From Tissierella simiarum (GTDB lineage Bacteria > Bacillota > Clostridia > Tissierellales > Tissierellaceae), in the NCBI RefSeq assembly GCF_018917865.1, contig NZ_JAHLPM010000004.1:124001-188000 (forward strand): a DNA stretch of 64,000 nucleotides, read 5' to 3'. The position numbers were made by a program, and so were the translations under genes. Under the pieces are notes generated by a model. That model saw only the letters and a program-made list of their open reading frames with translations, did no database searches and was not told where the DNA came from. This document shows, piece by piece, positions 36,239 to 45,661 of this stretch (positions are counted from its first letter, which is position 1; every line of letters starts with the position of its first letter).

Positions 36239-36796
36239 TTATATTTCCATTAACTCTTCTTCTTTTTTCTTTGTTATTTCATCAACTTCTTCAATGAATT
36301 TATCAGTTAGCTTCTGCATTTCATCTTCTGCTAATTTTTTATCATCTTCGCTAATTTCTTTATTTTTTTCCATTTTTTTCAATTTTTCATTTGCATCTCT
36401 TCTAGTATTTCTTATAGCTATTTTAGCATTTTCACCATTTTTTCTTACCAATTTTACTAAATCTTTTCTTCTCTCTTCTGTTAATTGAGGAATTGCTAAT
36501 CTTATTAATTTTCCATCATTTGAAGGATTTAATCCTAGATCAGATTTTAAAATTTCCTTTTCAATTACAGGTATTAATTTTGCATCCCAAGGCTGAATAA
36601 CCAGCAATCTCGGTTCTGGCGCTGAAACACTAGCTACCTGTTTAAGAGGAGTCATTTGACCGTAATAATCTACTGTTATCTTATCAAGTAATGCTGGATT
36701 AGCTCTTCCTGCACGTATACTTAGTAATTCCTCTCTGTAAACTGATATAGTCTTAATCATTTTCTCCTCAGCTTCTTTATGAAGATCCAAATTCAT
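36239..36796 (-). CDS. frr: Ribosome recycling factor
   Basis: A 185-aa RRF. The three-helix-bundle and beta-domain sequence includes [37 protein letters not shown] and [25 protein letters not shown]. With EF-G it splits post-termination ribosomes. It follows pyrH by 2 nt and precedes a terminator hairpin. Confidence 0.98.
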   Translation of the reverse strand: MNLDLHKEAEEKMIKTISVYREELLSIRAGRANPALLDKITVDYYGQMTPLKQVASVSAPEPRLLVIQPWDAKLIPVIEKEILKSDLGLNPSNDGKLIRLAIPQLTEERRKDLVKLVRKNGENAKIAIRNTRRDANEKLKKMEKNKEISEDDKKLAEDEMQKLTDKFIEEVDEITKKKEEELMEI

Positions 36797-36798
36797 AC

Positions 36799-37512
36799 TT
36801 AATCCTCCTTTACATGTGTACCTATTTTTTTTCCTAAAACAACATTTATAATATTATTTGGTTCATCAATACCAAATACTATTAATGGAATTTTATTATC
36901 CATACACAGAGAAGTGGCTGTTGAGTCCATTATCCCAAGTCCTAAATTTAATATATCTATATACTTTAACGACTCAAACTTCTTAGCTTCAGAATTTATT
37001 TGAGGATCCGAGTCATAAACACCATCTACACCCTTTTTAGCTAATAATATTACCTCTGCTTCAATTTCAGCAGCCCTTAATGCAGCAGCTGTATCTGTTG
37101 AAAAATAAGGGTTTCCTGAACCAGCTGCAAATATTACAACTCTGCCTTTTTCTAAGTGCCTTATAGCTCGTCTTCTTATGTATGGCTCGGCAACTTGTCT
37201 CATTTCAATAGCACTTTGAACTCTTGTAATTACTCCAATGTTTTCTAAGGCATCTTGTAGTGCTAAAGCATTCATAACCGTTCCTAGCATACCCATATAA
37301 TCTGACGTAGTTCTGTCCATTTCTTTTGCACTTCGCCCTCGCCAGAAATTACCTCCACCGACCACTATAGCTACCTCTACGCCTTTTTCATGCAGTTTTT
37401 TAACTTCTTCAGATATTCTAACTACAGTATCTCCATCTATCCCTAAACCTTTGTCTCCAGCCAAAGCTTCTCCACTAAGTTTTAAAACTACTCGTTTAAA
37501 TATGGGCTCCAT
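36799..37512 (-). CDS. pyrH: UMP kinase
   Basis: A UMP kinase of about 237 aa from the amino-acid kinase fold. [15 protein letters not shown] is the phosphate-binding start, followed by [30 protein letters not shown] and [12 protein letters not shown]. It phosphorylates UMP for pyrimidine nucleotides. ATG 37512 (MEPIFKR) has AAGGGAG upstream and matches the family start. The 27-nt longer frame is not needed. Confidence 0.97.
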   Translation of the reverse strand: MEPIFKRVVLKLSGEALAGDKGLGIDGDTVVRISEEVKKLHEKGVEVAIVVGGGNFWRGRSAKEMDRTTSDYMGMLGTVMNALALQDALENIGVITRVQSAIEMRQVAEPYIRRRAIRHLEKGRVVIFAAGSGNPYFSTDTAAALRAAEIEAEVILLAKKGVDGVYDSDPQINSEAKKFESLKYIDILNLGLGIMDSTATSLCMDNKIPLIVFGIDEPNNIINVVLGKKIGTHVKED

Positions 37513-37553
37513 CTTATACACTCCCTTGTCTATATCCAAATATACTCTTATTT

Positions 37554-37582
37554 AAATGGAGAACAACAAGTGTTCTCCATTT
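37554..37582 (-). terminator. Intercistronic hairpin between tsf and pyrH
   Basis: A perfect 12-bp stem (AAATGGAGAACA/TGTTCTCCATTT) with a 5-nt loop starts 2 nt after the tsf stop codon. The T-run is poor on the minus strand, so it is probably a partial terminator or a 3'-end stabilising or processing element. Confidence 0.6.
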
Positions 37583-37584
37583 AA

Positions 37585-38232
37585 TTACATACCCATTTGC
37601 TTCGCTACTTCTTCTGCAAAGTTTTCTTCTTTCTTTTCTAGACCTTCTCCAACTTCAAATCTAACAAATCTTCTAATTTTAATGTTTTCACCTATTTTAG
37701 CAATCTTTTCATTTAATAATTCATTTACCTTAACACTTGGCTCTTTAATAAAAGGTTGTTCTAACAAGCATATTTGTTCATAGAACTTTTCTAATCTACC
37801 TTCAACTATTTTAGAAGCTACATGTTCTGGTTTACCCTCATTAACAACTTGTTGCATTAAAACTTCTTTTTCTCTTTCAACTTCTTCAGCTGGAACTTCT
37901 TCTTTGCTTACATACTTTGGACTAGCAGCCGCCACTTGCATAGCCATATCTCTAACAAATTGCTTAAACTCATCAGTCTTAGCAACAAAGTCAGTCTCTG
38001 AGTTAACTTCTATAAGAACACCAATTCTGCCACCATGTATGTAAGCATCTACTAAACCTTCAGCGGCAATTCTTCCTGATTTCTTAGCAGCCTTTGACAA
38101 TCCTTTTTCTCTTAATAAGTCAATAGCCTTTTCAACATCACCATTAGTTTCAATTAATGCATTTTTGCAATCTAACATACCTGCTCCAGATCTTTCTCTT
38201 AATTCCTTAACTTGTGCAGCACTTATATTCAT
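37585..38232 (-). CDS. tsf: Elongation factor Ts
   Basis: A 215-aa EF-Ts, the guanine-nucleotide exchange factor for EF-Tu. The N-terminal UBA-like region has [21 protein letters not shown], and the core contains ARGR-like [10 protein letters not shown] and [14 protein letters not shown] (the TDFV contact loop). Length is typical of the short Firmicutes form. It is separated from rpsB by an attenuator-like hairpin and from pyrH by another hairpin. Confidence 0.98.
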   Translation of the reverse strand: MNISAAQVKELRERSGAGMLDCKNALIETNGDVEKAIDLLREKGLSKAAKKSGRIAAEGLVDAYIHGGRIGVLIEVNSETDFVAKTDEFKQFVRDMAMQVAAASPKYVSKEEVPAEEVEREKEVLMQQVVNEGKPEHVASKIVEGRLEKFYEQICLLEQPFIKEPSVKVNELLNEKIAKIGENIKIRRFVRFEVGEGLEKKEENFAEEVAKQMGM

Positions 38233-38252
38233 TCTATCCCTCCTCGAATTGT

Positions 38253-38302
38253 TAAAAATGGTAAGAGCATAAGGGACGACTTATCCCTTAGAAGCCCTTA
38301 CC
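38253..38302 (-). terminator. Attenuator-like hairpin between rpsB and tsf
   Basis: On the minus strand the transcript can fold into a long stem (GGTAAGGGC with GCTCTTACC, one mismatch) enclosing an inner perfect 7-bp stem (TAAGGGA/TCCCTTA). ATTTTT follows. This resembles a partial terminator lowering tsf expression relative to rpsB. Confidence 0.65.
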
Positions 38303-38310
38303 CTTCTAAA

Positions 38311-39018
38311 TTACTCTTCTCTGCTCTCTATTTGTTCCCCTTGCTTGCCTTCTAAAACAGCATTAGCAATGGTTTCAGTCAATAATTTTACGGCTCTAAT
38401 TGCATCATCATTTCCTGGTATAACATAATCAACTTCATCTGGATCACAGTTAGTATCCACTATAGCGACTACTGGTATTCCAAGTATTTGAGCTTCTTTT
38501 ACAGCAATTCTTTCTTTTCTTGGATCCACTACAAATAGAGCATCTGGAATTCTATTCATAGTTTTAATTCCACCAAGGAATTTTTCAAGTCTTTCTGCCT
38601 CATGTCTCAATTGAATAACTTCTTTCTTCGGTAAGACTTCAAACAAACCTTCCTCTTCCATTTTAACTAATTCATGTAGTCTGTCAATTCTCTTTCTAAT
38701 AGTTTTATAGTTTGTAAGCATTCCACCAAGCCATCTTTGATTTACATAATGCATATTACATCTTTTTGCTTCACCCTCAATGGCCTCTTGTGCTTGTTTC
38801 TTAGTACCTACAAACAAAATTTCTCCTCCATTAGCAGATACTTCTTTCATGAAGTCATAAGCTTCTTCTACTTTTTTAACTGTTTTTTGTAAGTCAATAA
38901 TGTAGATTCCATTTCTCTCTGTAAAAATATACTGTGCCATTTTAGGATTCCATCTTCTTGTTTGATGTCCAAAATGAACTCCAGCTTCTAATAAACCTTT
39001 CATTGTAATTACTGACAT
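38311..39018 (-). CDS. rpsB: 30S ribosomal protein S2
   Basis: An S2 of about 235 aa: [34 protein letters not shown] and [15 protein letters not shown] are all family signatures. I place the start at ATG 39018 (MSVITMKG), preceded by GGAGGTGA at 6-nt spacing. The 39-nt upstream extension lies before that Shine-Dalgarno and is not typical of S2. It is the first gene of the translation operon behind a near-consensus promoter. Confidence 0.97.
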   Translation of the reverse strand: MSVITMKGLLEAGVHFGHQTRRWNPKMAQYIFTERNGIYIIDLQKTVKKVEEAYDFMKEVSANGGEILFVGTKKQAQEAIEGEAKRCNMHYVNQRWLGGMLTNYKTIRKRIDRLHELVKMEEEGLFEVLPKKEVIQLRHEAERLEKFLGGIKTMNRIPDALFVVDPRKERIAVKEAQILGIPVVAIVDTNCDPDEVDYVIPGNDDAIRAVKLLTETIANAVLEGKQGEQIESREE

Positions 39019-39118
39019 ACTATTCACCTCCGCGTTTTTTTCCTCCATCCCCTTCATATACTTAAGGAACCTTAAGGCACAACCTTAAATATCAGAGAAT
39101 GTGTGTAATCACTATAGT

Positions 39119-39147
39119 AGTATAACATAAGGGTACTTTTTAATCAA
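39119..39147 (-). promoter_or_regulatory. Promoter of the rpsB-tsf operon
   Basis: On the minus strand TTGATT (39142-39147), a 17-nt spacer and TATACT (39119-39124) form a good SigA promoter. It overlaps the stop codon of the last gene of the flagellar operon. It is followed by a leader of about 95 nt with repeated CCTTAAGG-type pairings (about 39057-39090) whose role is unknown. Confidence 0.78.
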
Positions 39148-39583
39148 TATTTTTTATATTATTATCTATTTTTTTATTATTACTATACATTTTTAATATT
39201 ATATCAACTTCTCTTACACCTTTATTTAATTTTTTGGCTATCTCTTCCTTCGTCAAACCTATTCTTTTCAACTCTATTATTTTTATATATAAGGAATTAT
39301 CATTCTCATTATTAGTATTATCTCCAAATTCTTCAATATAAGAAGACTCACTTTTTTTATTAACTTTATTATCTATATTATTTATTTTATTTAAGGTTAG
39401 ATCTATAAATTCCCCAAAGTCTTCAATAGTATTTTCTATTAAGCCATAGTAATCTTTTATTCTTCCTTCTATAGATATCAATTCTTCTATAGTAGTATTT
39501 TCTCTTTTTAAATCCTTATTAATCATATAAATAGAAAAAACAATTAAAAATAATCCACATATATTTAAAATAATACTTAACAT
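39140..39583 (-). CDS. SwrB/YlxL-position membrane protein with C-terminal helix-turn-helix-like motif
   Basis: This 147-aa protein has an N-terminal transmembrane helix (about 3-21), a charged, coiled-coil-prone middle (25-75), and a C-terminal motif LKRIGLTKEEIAKKLNKGVREVDIIL that looks like a small DNA- or RNA-type helix-turn-helix. It is the last gene of the flagellar operon, after sigD, exactly where Bacillus has swrB (ylxL), which promotes assembly of the flagellar export gate. Sequence similarity to SwrB cannot be measured here, so the assignment is positional. The end of the gene overlaps the rpsB promoter. Confidence 0.7.
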   Translation of the reverse strand: MLSIILNICGLFLIVFSIYMINKDLKRENTTIEELISIEGRIKDYYGLIENTIEDFGEFIDLTLNKINNIDNKVNKKSESSYIEEFGDNTNNENDNSLYIKIIELKRIGLTKEEIAKKLNKGVREVDIILKMYSNNKKIDNNIKNID

Positions 39584-39595
39584 TTCACACCTCAG

Positions 39596-39916
39596 TTATA
39601 TTCGAATATCTACATTACTTCCCAGACCTTTTTTTAATGTCTCTTTATTTTCGTCTTCCTTTGATTGTTTTGATCTATTTTTCTTATTATTCTTTGAATT
39701 ATCTTGATTTTTCGACCTATTATTTATGTTAATTTTAGTATTTTCACTTTTATTAGGATCTATAACCTTTTTACTATTATTCTTTATGAGCTTTTTCTGT
39801 TGTACAAATCCATTGTGTAGTAAATTTCTGTTTTTAAAATTCTCTACCTGTTTCATATTGGAGACTTCTTGAGTCTTTGGAAGTAAAACATTATAATCTA
39901 TAGGTTTTATGGCCAT
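39596..39916 (-). CDS. Short basic, disordered protein of unknown function in the flagellar operon
   Basis: A 106-aa protein, extremely rich in Lys, Asn and Ser. It starts MAIKPIDYNVLLPKTQEVS, after which it is low-complexity and probably disordered, ending GLGSNVDIRI. No enzymatic motif is visible. The short conserved-looking head (IDYNVLLPKTQEVS) and the position between the DUF342 protein and the SwrB-position gene suggest a flagellum-linked peptide, possibly a chaperone-like or membrane-docking factor. I do not recognise an established function. Confidence 0.65.
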   Translation of the reverse strand: MAIKPIDYNVLLPKTQEVSNMKQVENFKNRNLLHNGFVQQKKLIKNNSKKVIDPNKSENTKININNRSKNQDNSKNNKKNRSKQSKEDENKETLKKGLGSNVDIRI

Positions 39917-39928
39917 TTAATTCACCTC

Positions 39929-41311
39929 TTAATAAGGTCCCACTCGAATATCTCTATTCTCTTTATAAAAGGTACAACGCTTCATTTCATCTCTTACATA
40001 CATGACACTGTTACCAATAACTATTTTTACACCTGGATAAATAGTATCTGCTATTTTAATTTGTCCTTTAGATAAATTTTCAATTTGTTCCGCTACTTCT
40101 TTATACTGTCTTTCTATTTTTCTTAGCTCTAAACTTAAGGTTAATTGAGTCTTAGTTAACTTACTGTAAAGTTCACTTTTGTTGCTATCCAGCTTATTAG
40201 ATCGCTTTAACACTTCAAGCATACTCAAAGATTGAGTAATCTTTTCTAAGTTTTCTTTTACATTTTTAAGTTCTTCACCTAATTCTTCATGTCTTAACTT
40301 TATATCCGGATCAACACCAACCTCTAATACTGTATTTGTAGCCATAGTAGAACCTACGATTCTTGCCCTTATTTCCCTTTGAGCTCTACATACACCCCCA
40401 ACTATTAACCCTTTTTTACCCAAAACTAATATATTACCTTTTGAAGTTACTTGGCTATGCATTATGGCTTCAGAAGTAATATTCTTATTAACTTGAATAA
40501 TAGAATTTTCTATAAATTTTGTTGCTAAATTACCCTCTGTAAAAATAGTCTGTCTATTATAGCCCTGAACTCCCTGTCTTACCAAAATATCCCCTGTACA
40601 ATTAATGCAACCGCCTTCAACAACACCCCTTACTTCTATAGAGCCGTGAGCCTTTACTTGGAAACCATTTAATACATGTCCTTTAATTATAACATTTCCA
40701 TCGAAGTATACATTGCCTATACTAGTATCTACATTTGGTATCTCTAAAACCTTAGAAACACTTATTCTTCCATCTTTTATTTCTACTAAACCACTTTCTT
40801 CCGCCAACAAGAAGCTGCCATCCTCTGAAAGTTTTACATTATTCCCAAATTTAAGTCGTGGCTCCTTTCCTTTTAAATGCTGTATTCTTTCCCCTGTAAC
40901 TCGTACTCCATCCTTTCCTTCCTTTGGTGGAATAATTTCAACTAACTTATCTCCTTTTTTTACACTATTAATAGCATCTAATTCTCTATAATCCACGGTA
41001 CCATCTTCATTTAGTTTAGGTAGAAGCTGCTTGTTAGTATCAAAATAATATTTTAAAGAACCATCTTCACCAGGGATTGGAGCAACTCCTTCTGCGATAC
41101 ATACTTGTTCATTAAAAAACTTGTGTTCTAAAAAAGATTTTAAAAGTTCTTCTTTAAGTCCATACTTTACCGTTTCCTTTACTTCTTCTAATATTAATGA
41201 GTAGTCAAATTGTGCCTCTTCAGTTTCATCATTACTATCTAACAAAGTAATATAAGCATATAAGCCATCTTTTGTAATATCTAATAAAATATTTGATTCT
41301 CTCTTTTTCAT
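39929..41311 (-). CDS. DUF342/FapA-family polymer-like protein
   Basis: This 460-aa protein has an N-terminal globular region, then a right-handed repeat core of about 120-330 containing GKDGVRVTGERI, DTSIGNVYFDGNVIIKGHVLNGFQV and SIEVRGVVEGG. This is the DUF342/FapA beta-helix pattern (related to bactofilin-like repeats). A C-terminal coiled coil (about 335-420) and a small end domain follow. FapA-type proteins of flagellar operons help localise or assemble polar flagella, but the biochemical role is unknown. It follows sigD by 13 nt. Confidence 0.85.
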   Translation of the reverse strand: MKKRESNILLDITKDGLYAYITLLDSNDETEEAQFDYSLILEEVKETVKYGLKEELLKSFLEHKFFNEQVCIAEGVAPIPGEDGSLKYYFDTNKQLLPKLNEDGTVDYRELDAINSVKKGDKLVEIIPPKEGKDGVRVTGERIQHLKGKEPRLKFGNNVKLSEDGSFLLAEESGLVEIKDGRISVSKVLEIPNVDTSIGNVYFDGNVIIKGHVLNGFQVKAHGSIEVRGVVEGGCINCTGDILVRQGVQGYNRQTIFTEGNLATKFIENSIIQVNKNITSEAIMHSQVTSKGNILVLGKKGLIVGGVCRAQREIRARIVGSTMATNTVLEVGVDPDIKLRHEELGEELKNVKENLEKITQSLSMLEVLKRSNKLDSNKSELYSKLTKTQLTLSLELRKIERQYKEVAEQIENLSKGQIKIADTIYPGVKIVIGNSVMYVRDEMKRCTFYKENRDIRVGPY

Positions 41312-41324
41312 ATTACACCCCCTA

Positions 41325-42071
41325 CTAGCTTTCTCTTATGCCTTCCTTTATAAGAAAATTTTTCATTTTTAATATTGCTTTGCTATGTATTTGTGAAATT
41401 CTTGATTCAGAAAGTTCCATAACATGTCCAATTTCTTTGTAAGTTAATTCATCATAATAGTATAAAGAAATAACCATTTTTTCATTTTCAAGTAGTGAAT
41501 CAATGGCTACGGCTAAGAGTCTTTTTATTTCCTTGCTTTCATAAATTTCTTCTGGTGTATTGCTGTCTTGCTTTATATCAAAAGAGTAATCTCCTCTATT
41601 GATTAACATTTCTTCTAATGAAGATACATTGAAGGTTGCAATGTCTGATAATAATATTTCTAATTCTTCTAATGGCATCTCTAGGTACTTGGCAGTTTCT
41701 TCATTAGTTGGACTTCTTCCAAGCTGATTTTCTAATTTATAAATAGCATTTTGTACATCTTTTGATTTTTTTCTTAAAGATCTAGGAATCCAGTCTAATT
41801 TTCTGATATTATCAATCATAGCTCCCTTTACCCTTATTTGTGCATAAGTTTCAAATTTAATATTCTTTTCAATATCAAATTTATCAATGCTATCTATAAG
41901 ACCCATAACTCCAAAACTAACTAAATCATCATATTCAATTTTACTTCCATAGTAATTATACATTCTTCCTGCAACAATCCTTACTAAACTTATATAGTTT
42001 TCAATTAAGCTTTGTTTAATTTTTTTATCTTTTGTTTCATTATATTTTATCCACAGATCTTCTACATTCAC
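41325..42071 (-). CDS. sigD: Flagellar RNA polymerase sigma factor (FliA/WhiG family, SigD)
   Basis: A 248-aa sigma-28 family factor with regions 2, 3 and 4. DDLVSFGVMGLIDSIDKFD is region 2 and ISLYYYDELTYKEIGHVMELSESRISQIHSKAI is region 4 with the HTH. WIPRSLRKKSKDVQNAI is region 3. It directs transcription of late flagellar and chemotaxis genes. Its place near the end of the fla/che operon matches Bacillus. No FlgM anti-sigma gene is in the window. Confidence 0.95.
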   Translation of the reverse strand: MNVEDLWIKYNETKDKKIKQSLIENYISLVRIVAGRMYNYYGSKIEYDDLVSFGVMGLIDSIDKFDIEKNIKFETYAQIRVKGAMIDNIRKLDWIPRSLRKKSKDVQNAIYKLENQLGRSPTNEETAKYLEMPLEELEILLSDIATFNVSSLEEMLINRGDYSFDIKQDSNTPEEIYESKEIKRLLAVAIDSLLENEKMVISLYYYDELTYKEIGHVMELSESRISQIHSKAILKMKNFLIKEGIRES

Positions 42072-42092
42072 ATTAATTACCTCCCATGGAAT

Positions 42093-42581
42093 CTATATAG
42101 TCTTCTCTCCATGGCCGATAGTTCTTATAAATAACGAACCATCTAAAGAGTTTAGTTCTATAGTTCTTCCGTAGTTTCCGCCTGTATCTTCAGAGATAAT
42201 TTTTATATTCATTTCTTTTAATATATTTTTAGTAGCTATAACATTTCGCTCTCCTATCTTTAATATATCATTGTTTGAACTAAAGGAAAACATTTGTGAA
42301 CCGCCAGCAATTTTTGCTACTAAATTATTTTTATTAGCACCTTCTTTTAACATGATTTTTACTAGTTCTTCTATACCAGTATCCGCAAATTTAGCTCTAT
42401 TTTGATTATTTTTAATCTCCTTGCTAGAAGGCAACATAATATGAGCAAGTCCAGCTATTTTATTCACCTTATCGTATAAAGCTATTCCGACACATGAACC
42501 TAAGCCTAACGTAGTTAAAATATTAGGTGATTTGGTCACATTCAAATCTGCCATTCCAACTTTTATCGTTAATATACTCAT
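42093..42581 (-). CDS. cheD: Chemoreceptor glutamine deamidase CheD
   Basis: A 162-aa CheD. The catalytic triad region is visible: GLGSCVGIALYD (nucleophile Cys), IAGLAHIMLP (His) and a Thr near the centre. It deamidates receptor glutamines and stimulates CheC. It is one base from cheC (overlap-like spacing), reflecting their partnership. Confidence 0.95.
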   Translation of the reverse strand: MSILTIKVGMADLNVTKSPNILTTLGLGSCVGIALYDKVNKIAGLAHIMLPSSKEIKNNQNRAKFADTGIEELVKIMLKEGANKNNLVAKIAGGSQMFSFSSNNDILKIGERNVIATKNILKEMNIKIISEDTGGNYGRTIELNSLDGSLFIRTIGHGEKTI

Positions 42582-42582
42582 A

Positions 42583-43197
42583 CTACTGTACCCCTAATGC
42601 ACTTAATATTTTCCCAAAGGAATTAATATCTGGTAATAAAAATAAATTACCTACTACTTTTTTAGCATCTTCTTCGAAAATAGTTTCTATCATTAAAGCG
42701 TGGTCTGAAACATGTCCAAATTGAATAGCTGGAACGCTCAATATTGCTCCTGCCATATCTACAGAAATAGATGGAATAGAGATAAATATTTTTAGACCTG
42801 TTAAAGCGCTCAAAGAATTAACATAAGAAGAAGCCAAAATATTCCCTACTTCAGAAAGAGCTGATATATCCATTTCATCTAGATCTTTGGTATCCTTTTG
42901 TCTGCCATATAAAAGATTTGTTAAGTTTATGGCAGAATCCAAATCTAGAGCAAACATCATGTTTCCAACTATATCTTCCATTAACTCAAAATAGATTCCT
43001 ACCACTAAATTTTCTTCTCCACCTAAAATCTCTGCCACATCTTTAAATTCTAATATCTTTACAGCAGGAACTCCCATGTCTACTTTCTTAGATATCATAC
43101 TAGCAAGAGCAGTAGCTGCATTCCCAGATCCTATGTTGCCAAGTTCTTTAAGAACATCAATCATAAATGTATTTAAATCATCAACATTAATGGCCAT
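42583..43197 (-). CDS. cheC: CheY-P phosphatase CheC
   Basis: A 204-aa CheC. Both phosphatase motifs of the CheC/FliY/CheX family are seen: VLKELGNIGSGNAATALASM and ISALSEVGNILASSYVNSLS, each with the Glu and Asn that position water. It dephosphorylates CheY-P with help from CheD. It lies between cheW and cheD as in Bacillus. Confidence 0.95.
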   Translation of the reverse strand: MAINVDDLNTFMIDVLKELGNIGSGNAATALASMISKKVDMGVPAVKILEFKDVAEILGGEENLVVGIYFELMEDIVGNMMFALDLDSAINLTNLLYGRQKDTKDLDEMDISALSEVGNILASSYVNSLSALTGLKIFISIPSISVDMAGAILSVPAIQFGHVSDHALMIETIFEEDAKKVVGNLFLLPDINSFGKILSALGVQ

Positions 43198-43209
43198 CTC
43201 AGCACCTCT

Positions 43210-43641
43210 CTAATATTCTAATATTCTTGATAAATCCAATAAAATTATCAACTTTTCATCAGACTTGCCTATACCATATATATATTCCATATAATCATTT
43301 TCTGCTGTATTAGGTGGCTTATCAACGTTTTCTCTGCTGATTTCTAATACTTCCGAGGAAGAGTCTACTATTAACCCTGCTACAATATCCTCATTAGAAA
43401 CTATTATTATGCGAGAATTGTTGTCAACCTCTTTTATTTCCATATTAAGCTTATCTCTTAAATCTATAATAGGGATTACTTCTCCCCTTAGGTTAATAAC
43501 CCCTTTCACATAATGGGGTCCATTTGGTATTCTAGTGAATTTTTGCATTCTCTCTATGGAAATAACTTGGTTAATTGGTACTCCATAATACTCTTTATTT
43601 AACTTAAAAATTACATATTTATTGTCAATTTCAGAATGCAT
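43210..43641 (-). CDS. cheW: Chemotaxis adaptor CheW
   Basis: A 143-aa CheW, a scaffold linking receptors to CheA. The fold's usual sequence is visible: YYGVPINQVISIERMQKFTRIPNGPHYVKGVINLRGEVIPIIDLRDKL. The ends are short. It is 14 nt downstream of cheA. Confidence 0.96.
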   Translation of the reverse strand: MHSEIDNKYVIFKLNKEYYGVPINQVISIERMQKFTRIPNGPHYVKGVINLRGEVIPIIDLRDKLNMEIKEVDNNSRIIIVSNEDIVAGLIVDSSSEVLEISRENVDKPPNTAENDYMEYIYGIGKSDEKLIILLDLSRILEY

Positions 43642-43655
43642 ACTGGTTCCCCCTT

Positions 43656-45659
43656 TTATATCAATGAATTTATATCTAGTATTAACGAAATATTCCCATT
43701 ACCCAAAATAGTAGCTCCAGATAGATATTTTACGCCACTTAAATATTTCCCCAAGGATTTTATAACTATTTCCTGTTGCCCCAATAGATTGTCCACTATT
43801 AGACCAGCTTGTTTATCTCCCTTTCTAACTATTACTACTATCAGTTCTTCATTATCATCCCTAGGTTTAGTTCCTAATATTTCATTTAATCTAATAATAG
43901 GCAAAGTTTTTCCTCTATATAAAACTATTTCTTGCCCTTGTATATCCCTAATATTACTGCTATCTACATTAGTTATCTCATTTATAGAGCTTAAAGGTAT
44001 TGCAAATATTTCTTCATCTAACTTTACCAATAGCGCCTGTATTATTGCTAATGTTAGAGGTATTCTTATAATGAATTTAGTACCTTTATAAGGTTCACTT
44101 TCTACTTCAATAGTTCCATTAATGGATTCGATTTTACTTTTTACTACATCTAAACCCACGCCTCTCCCTGAAATATCAGATATTTTATCAGAAGTACTAA
44201 ATCCTGGTGCAAATAAAAGCCTTATTATTTCCTCATTAGATAAAGTATCAGCTTCTCTTTCAGTAACAATTCCTTTTTGTATAGCCTTTTTCTTAACTTT
44301 ATTATAATCAATACCTTTTCCATCATCTTCTACTTCAATTACAACATTGTTCCCATCTGGATAAGATTTAAGTACAACAGTTCCCTGCTCTGGTTTTCCA
44401 TGTTCTAACCTTTCAGATGGTATCTCAATACCATGATCTATAGAGTTTCTTATAAGATGTATTAGCGGATCTCCTATCTCATCAATTACAGTTCTATCAA
44501 CTTCTGTTTCTTCTCCACTCATTTGCAAATCAATTTCTTTATCCAATTCTTTAGCTAAGTCTCTTACCATTCTAGGAAATCTATTAAAAACTCTTTCTAT
44601 TGGAACCATTCTAACTTTCATTACTGCATCATGTAAATTAGTTGTAATTCTTTCTAAATATTCAATGGCTTCTGACATATTTTCACCATTGTTGGAACCA
44701 CTCAAATCATCCATTCTTGTTTTTATTATAATGAGTTCACTAACTAAATTCATTAAATTATCTAATCTATCTATGTCTACTCTTACAGTTTTTCCAACTT
44801 TTCCACTACGGTTCTGAATATTTTTCTCTGTCTTATGATTTTCTTCATTTGAAGATTCAGTAGATTCTAATTTAATTTCTACATTCTCCTCAGCAGTAAC
44901 AGCTGCTGCTACCTTTCCTTTTTCCAAATGATCTATAGTAATACTTTCTATTTCTGATATTTGGTTTAATTCTTTAAAGACCATGTCTTTTTCTAGCTGT
45001 GTGATTAAAATAACAGAGAATTCTAATTTAAATTTTTCATCTTCAATATCTTCTACAGAAGGATTAGAGTAAATTATTTCCCCAAAACTTTCTAAAGTGT
45101 TAAATATAATAAATGCTCTAGCTGACTTTAACATACAAGTTTCGCTTAACTTAATATCTATTTCAAAAGCATTCAACCCTTCCATAGAAGCTTTATAGAT
45201 AATCTCTTCAGTATATTCGTTTAATTTGCAACTCTCACTACGACTTTTACCGTCTAATTTATTTGACTGATCTTTATTTAATATCTTCCACAACTTTTCA
45301 ATTAAACTATCGTTAGAATCTTGACTTTCTTTACCTCCTTCAATAATGCTATTTACCGATGAGTCTAGGGCGTCAAAACACTCAAATAAAATATCAACGA
45401 CTTCTTCATTGATACTAATTTCATTACTACGAGCAGCTTGAAGAACATTTTCCATTTCATGGGTTAAGTTGGCCATATTATTAAATCCCATTGTACCTGA
45501 CATACCTTTAATTGTATGAGCTACCCTAAAAATCTCATTAACAAGCTCTAAATTTGAAGAATTTTTTTCTAATTCTAATAAAACATCATTCATATTTTGT
45601 AAATGTTCTCTAGCTTCTTCTACAAACACATCAATATATTGATTTATATCTAAATCCAT
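43656..45659 (-). CDS. cheA: Chemotaxis histidine kinase CheA
   Basis: A 667-aa CheA with P1 Hpt domain (HTIKGMSGTMGF, phosphorylated His near residue 48), a P2 CheY-binding region, a P3 dimerisation helix pair with IDRLDNLMNLVSELI, a P4 kinase domain (HLIRNSIDHGIE, ISGRGVGLDVVKSKI) and a C-terminal P5 CheW-like domain. It autophosphorylates and passes phosphate to CheY and CheB. It is 2 nt before cheB in the operon. Confidence 0.97.
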   Translation of the reverse strand: MDLDINQYIDVFVEEAREHLQNMNDVLLELEKNSSNLELVNEIFRVAHTIKGMSGTMGFNNMANLTHEMENVLQAARSNEISINEEVVDILFECFDALDSSVNSIIEGGKESQDSNDSLIEKLWKILNKDQSNKLDGKSRSESCKLNEYTEEIIYKASMEGLNAFEIDIKLSETCMLKSARAFIIFNTLESFGEIIYSNPSVEDIEDEKFKLEFSVILITQLEKDMVFKELNQISEIESITIDHLEKGKVAAAVTAEENVEIKLESTESSNEENHKTEKNIQNRSGKVGKTVRVDIDRLDNLMNLVSELIIIKTRMDDLSGSNNGENMSEAIEYLERITTNLHDAVMKVRMVPIERVFNRFPRMVRDLAKELDKEIDLQMSGEETEVDRTVIDEIGDPLIHLIRNSIDHGIEIPSERLEHGKPEQGTVVLKSYPDGNNVVIEVEDDGKGIDYNKVKKKAIQKGIVTEREADTLSNEEIIRLLFAPGFSTSDKISDISGRGVGLDVVKSKIESINGTIEVESEPYKGTKFIIRIPLTLAIIQALLVKLDEEIFAIPLSSINEITNVDSSNIRDIQGQEIVLYRGKTLPIIRLNEILGTKPRDDNEELIVVIVRKGDKQAGLIVDNLLGQQEIVIKSLGKYLSGVKYLSGATILGNGNISLILDINSLI

Positions 45660-45661
45660 TG

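Noticed and set aside
38980-39057. N-terminal extensions of several genes (rpsB, flgE, pyrH, pgsA, fliL, the TIGR02530-like gene)
   Set aside because: Each extension precedes a well-placed Shine-Dalgarno or overlaps an upstream gene and is absent from family members. Shorter starts were chosen.
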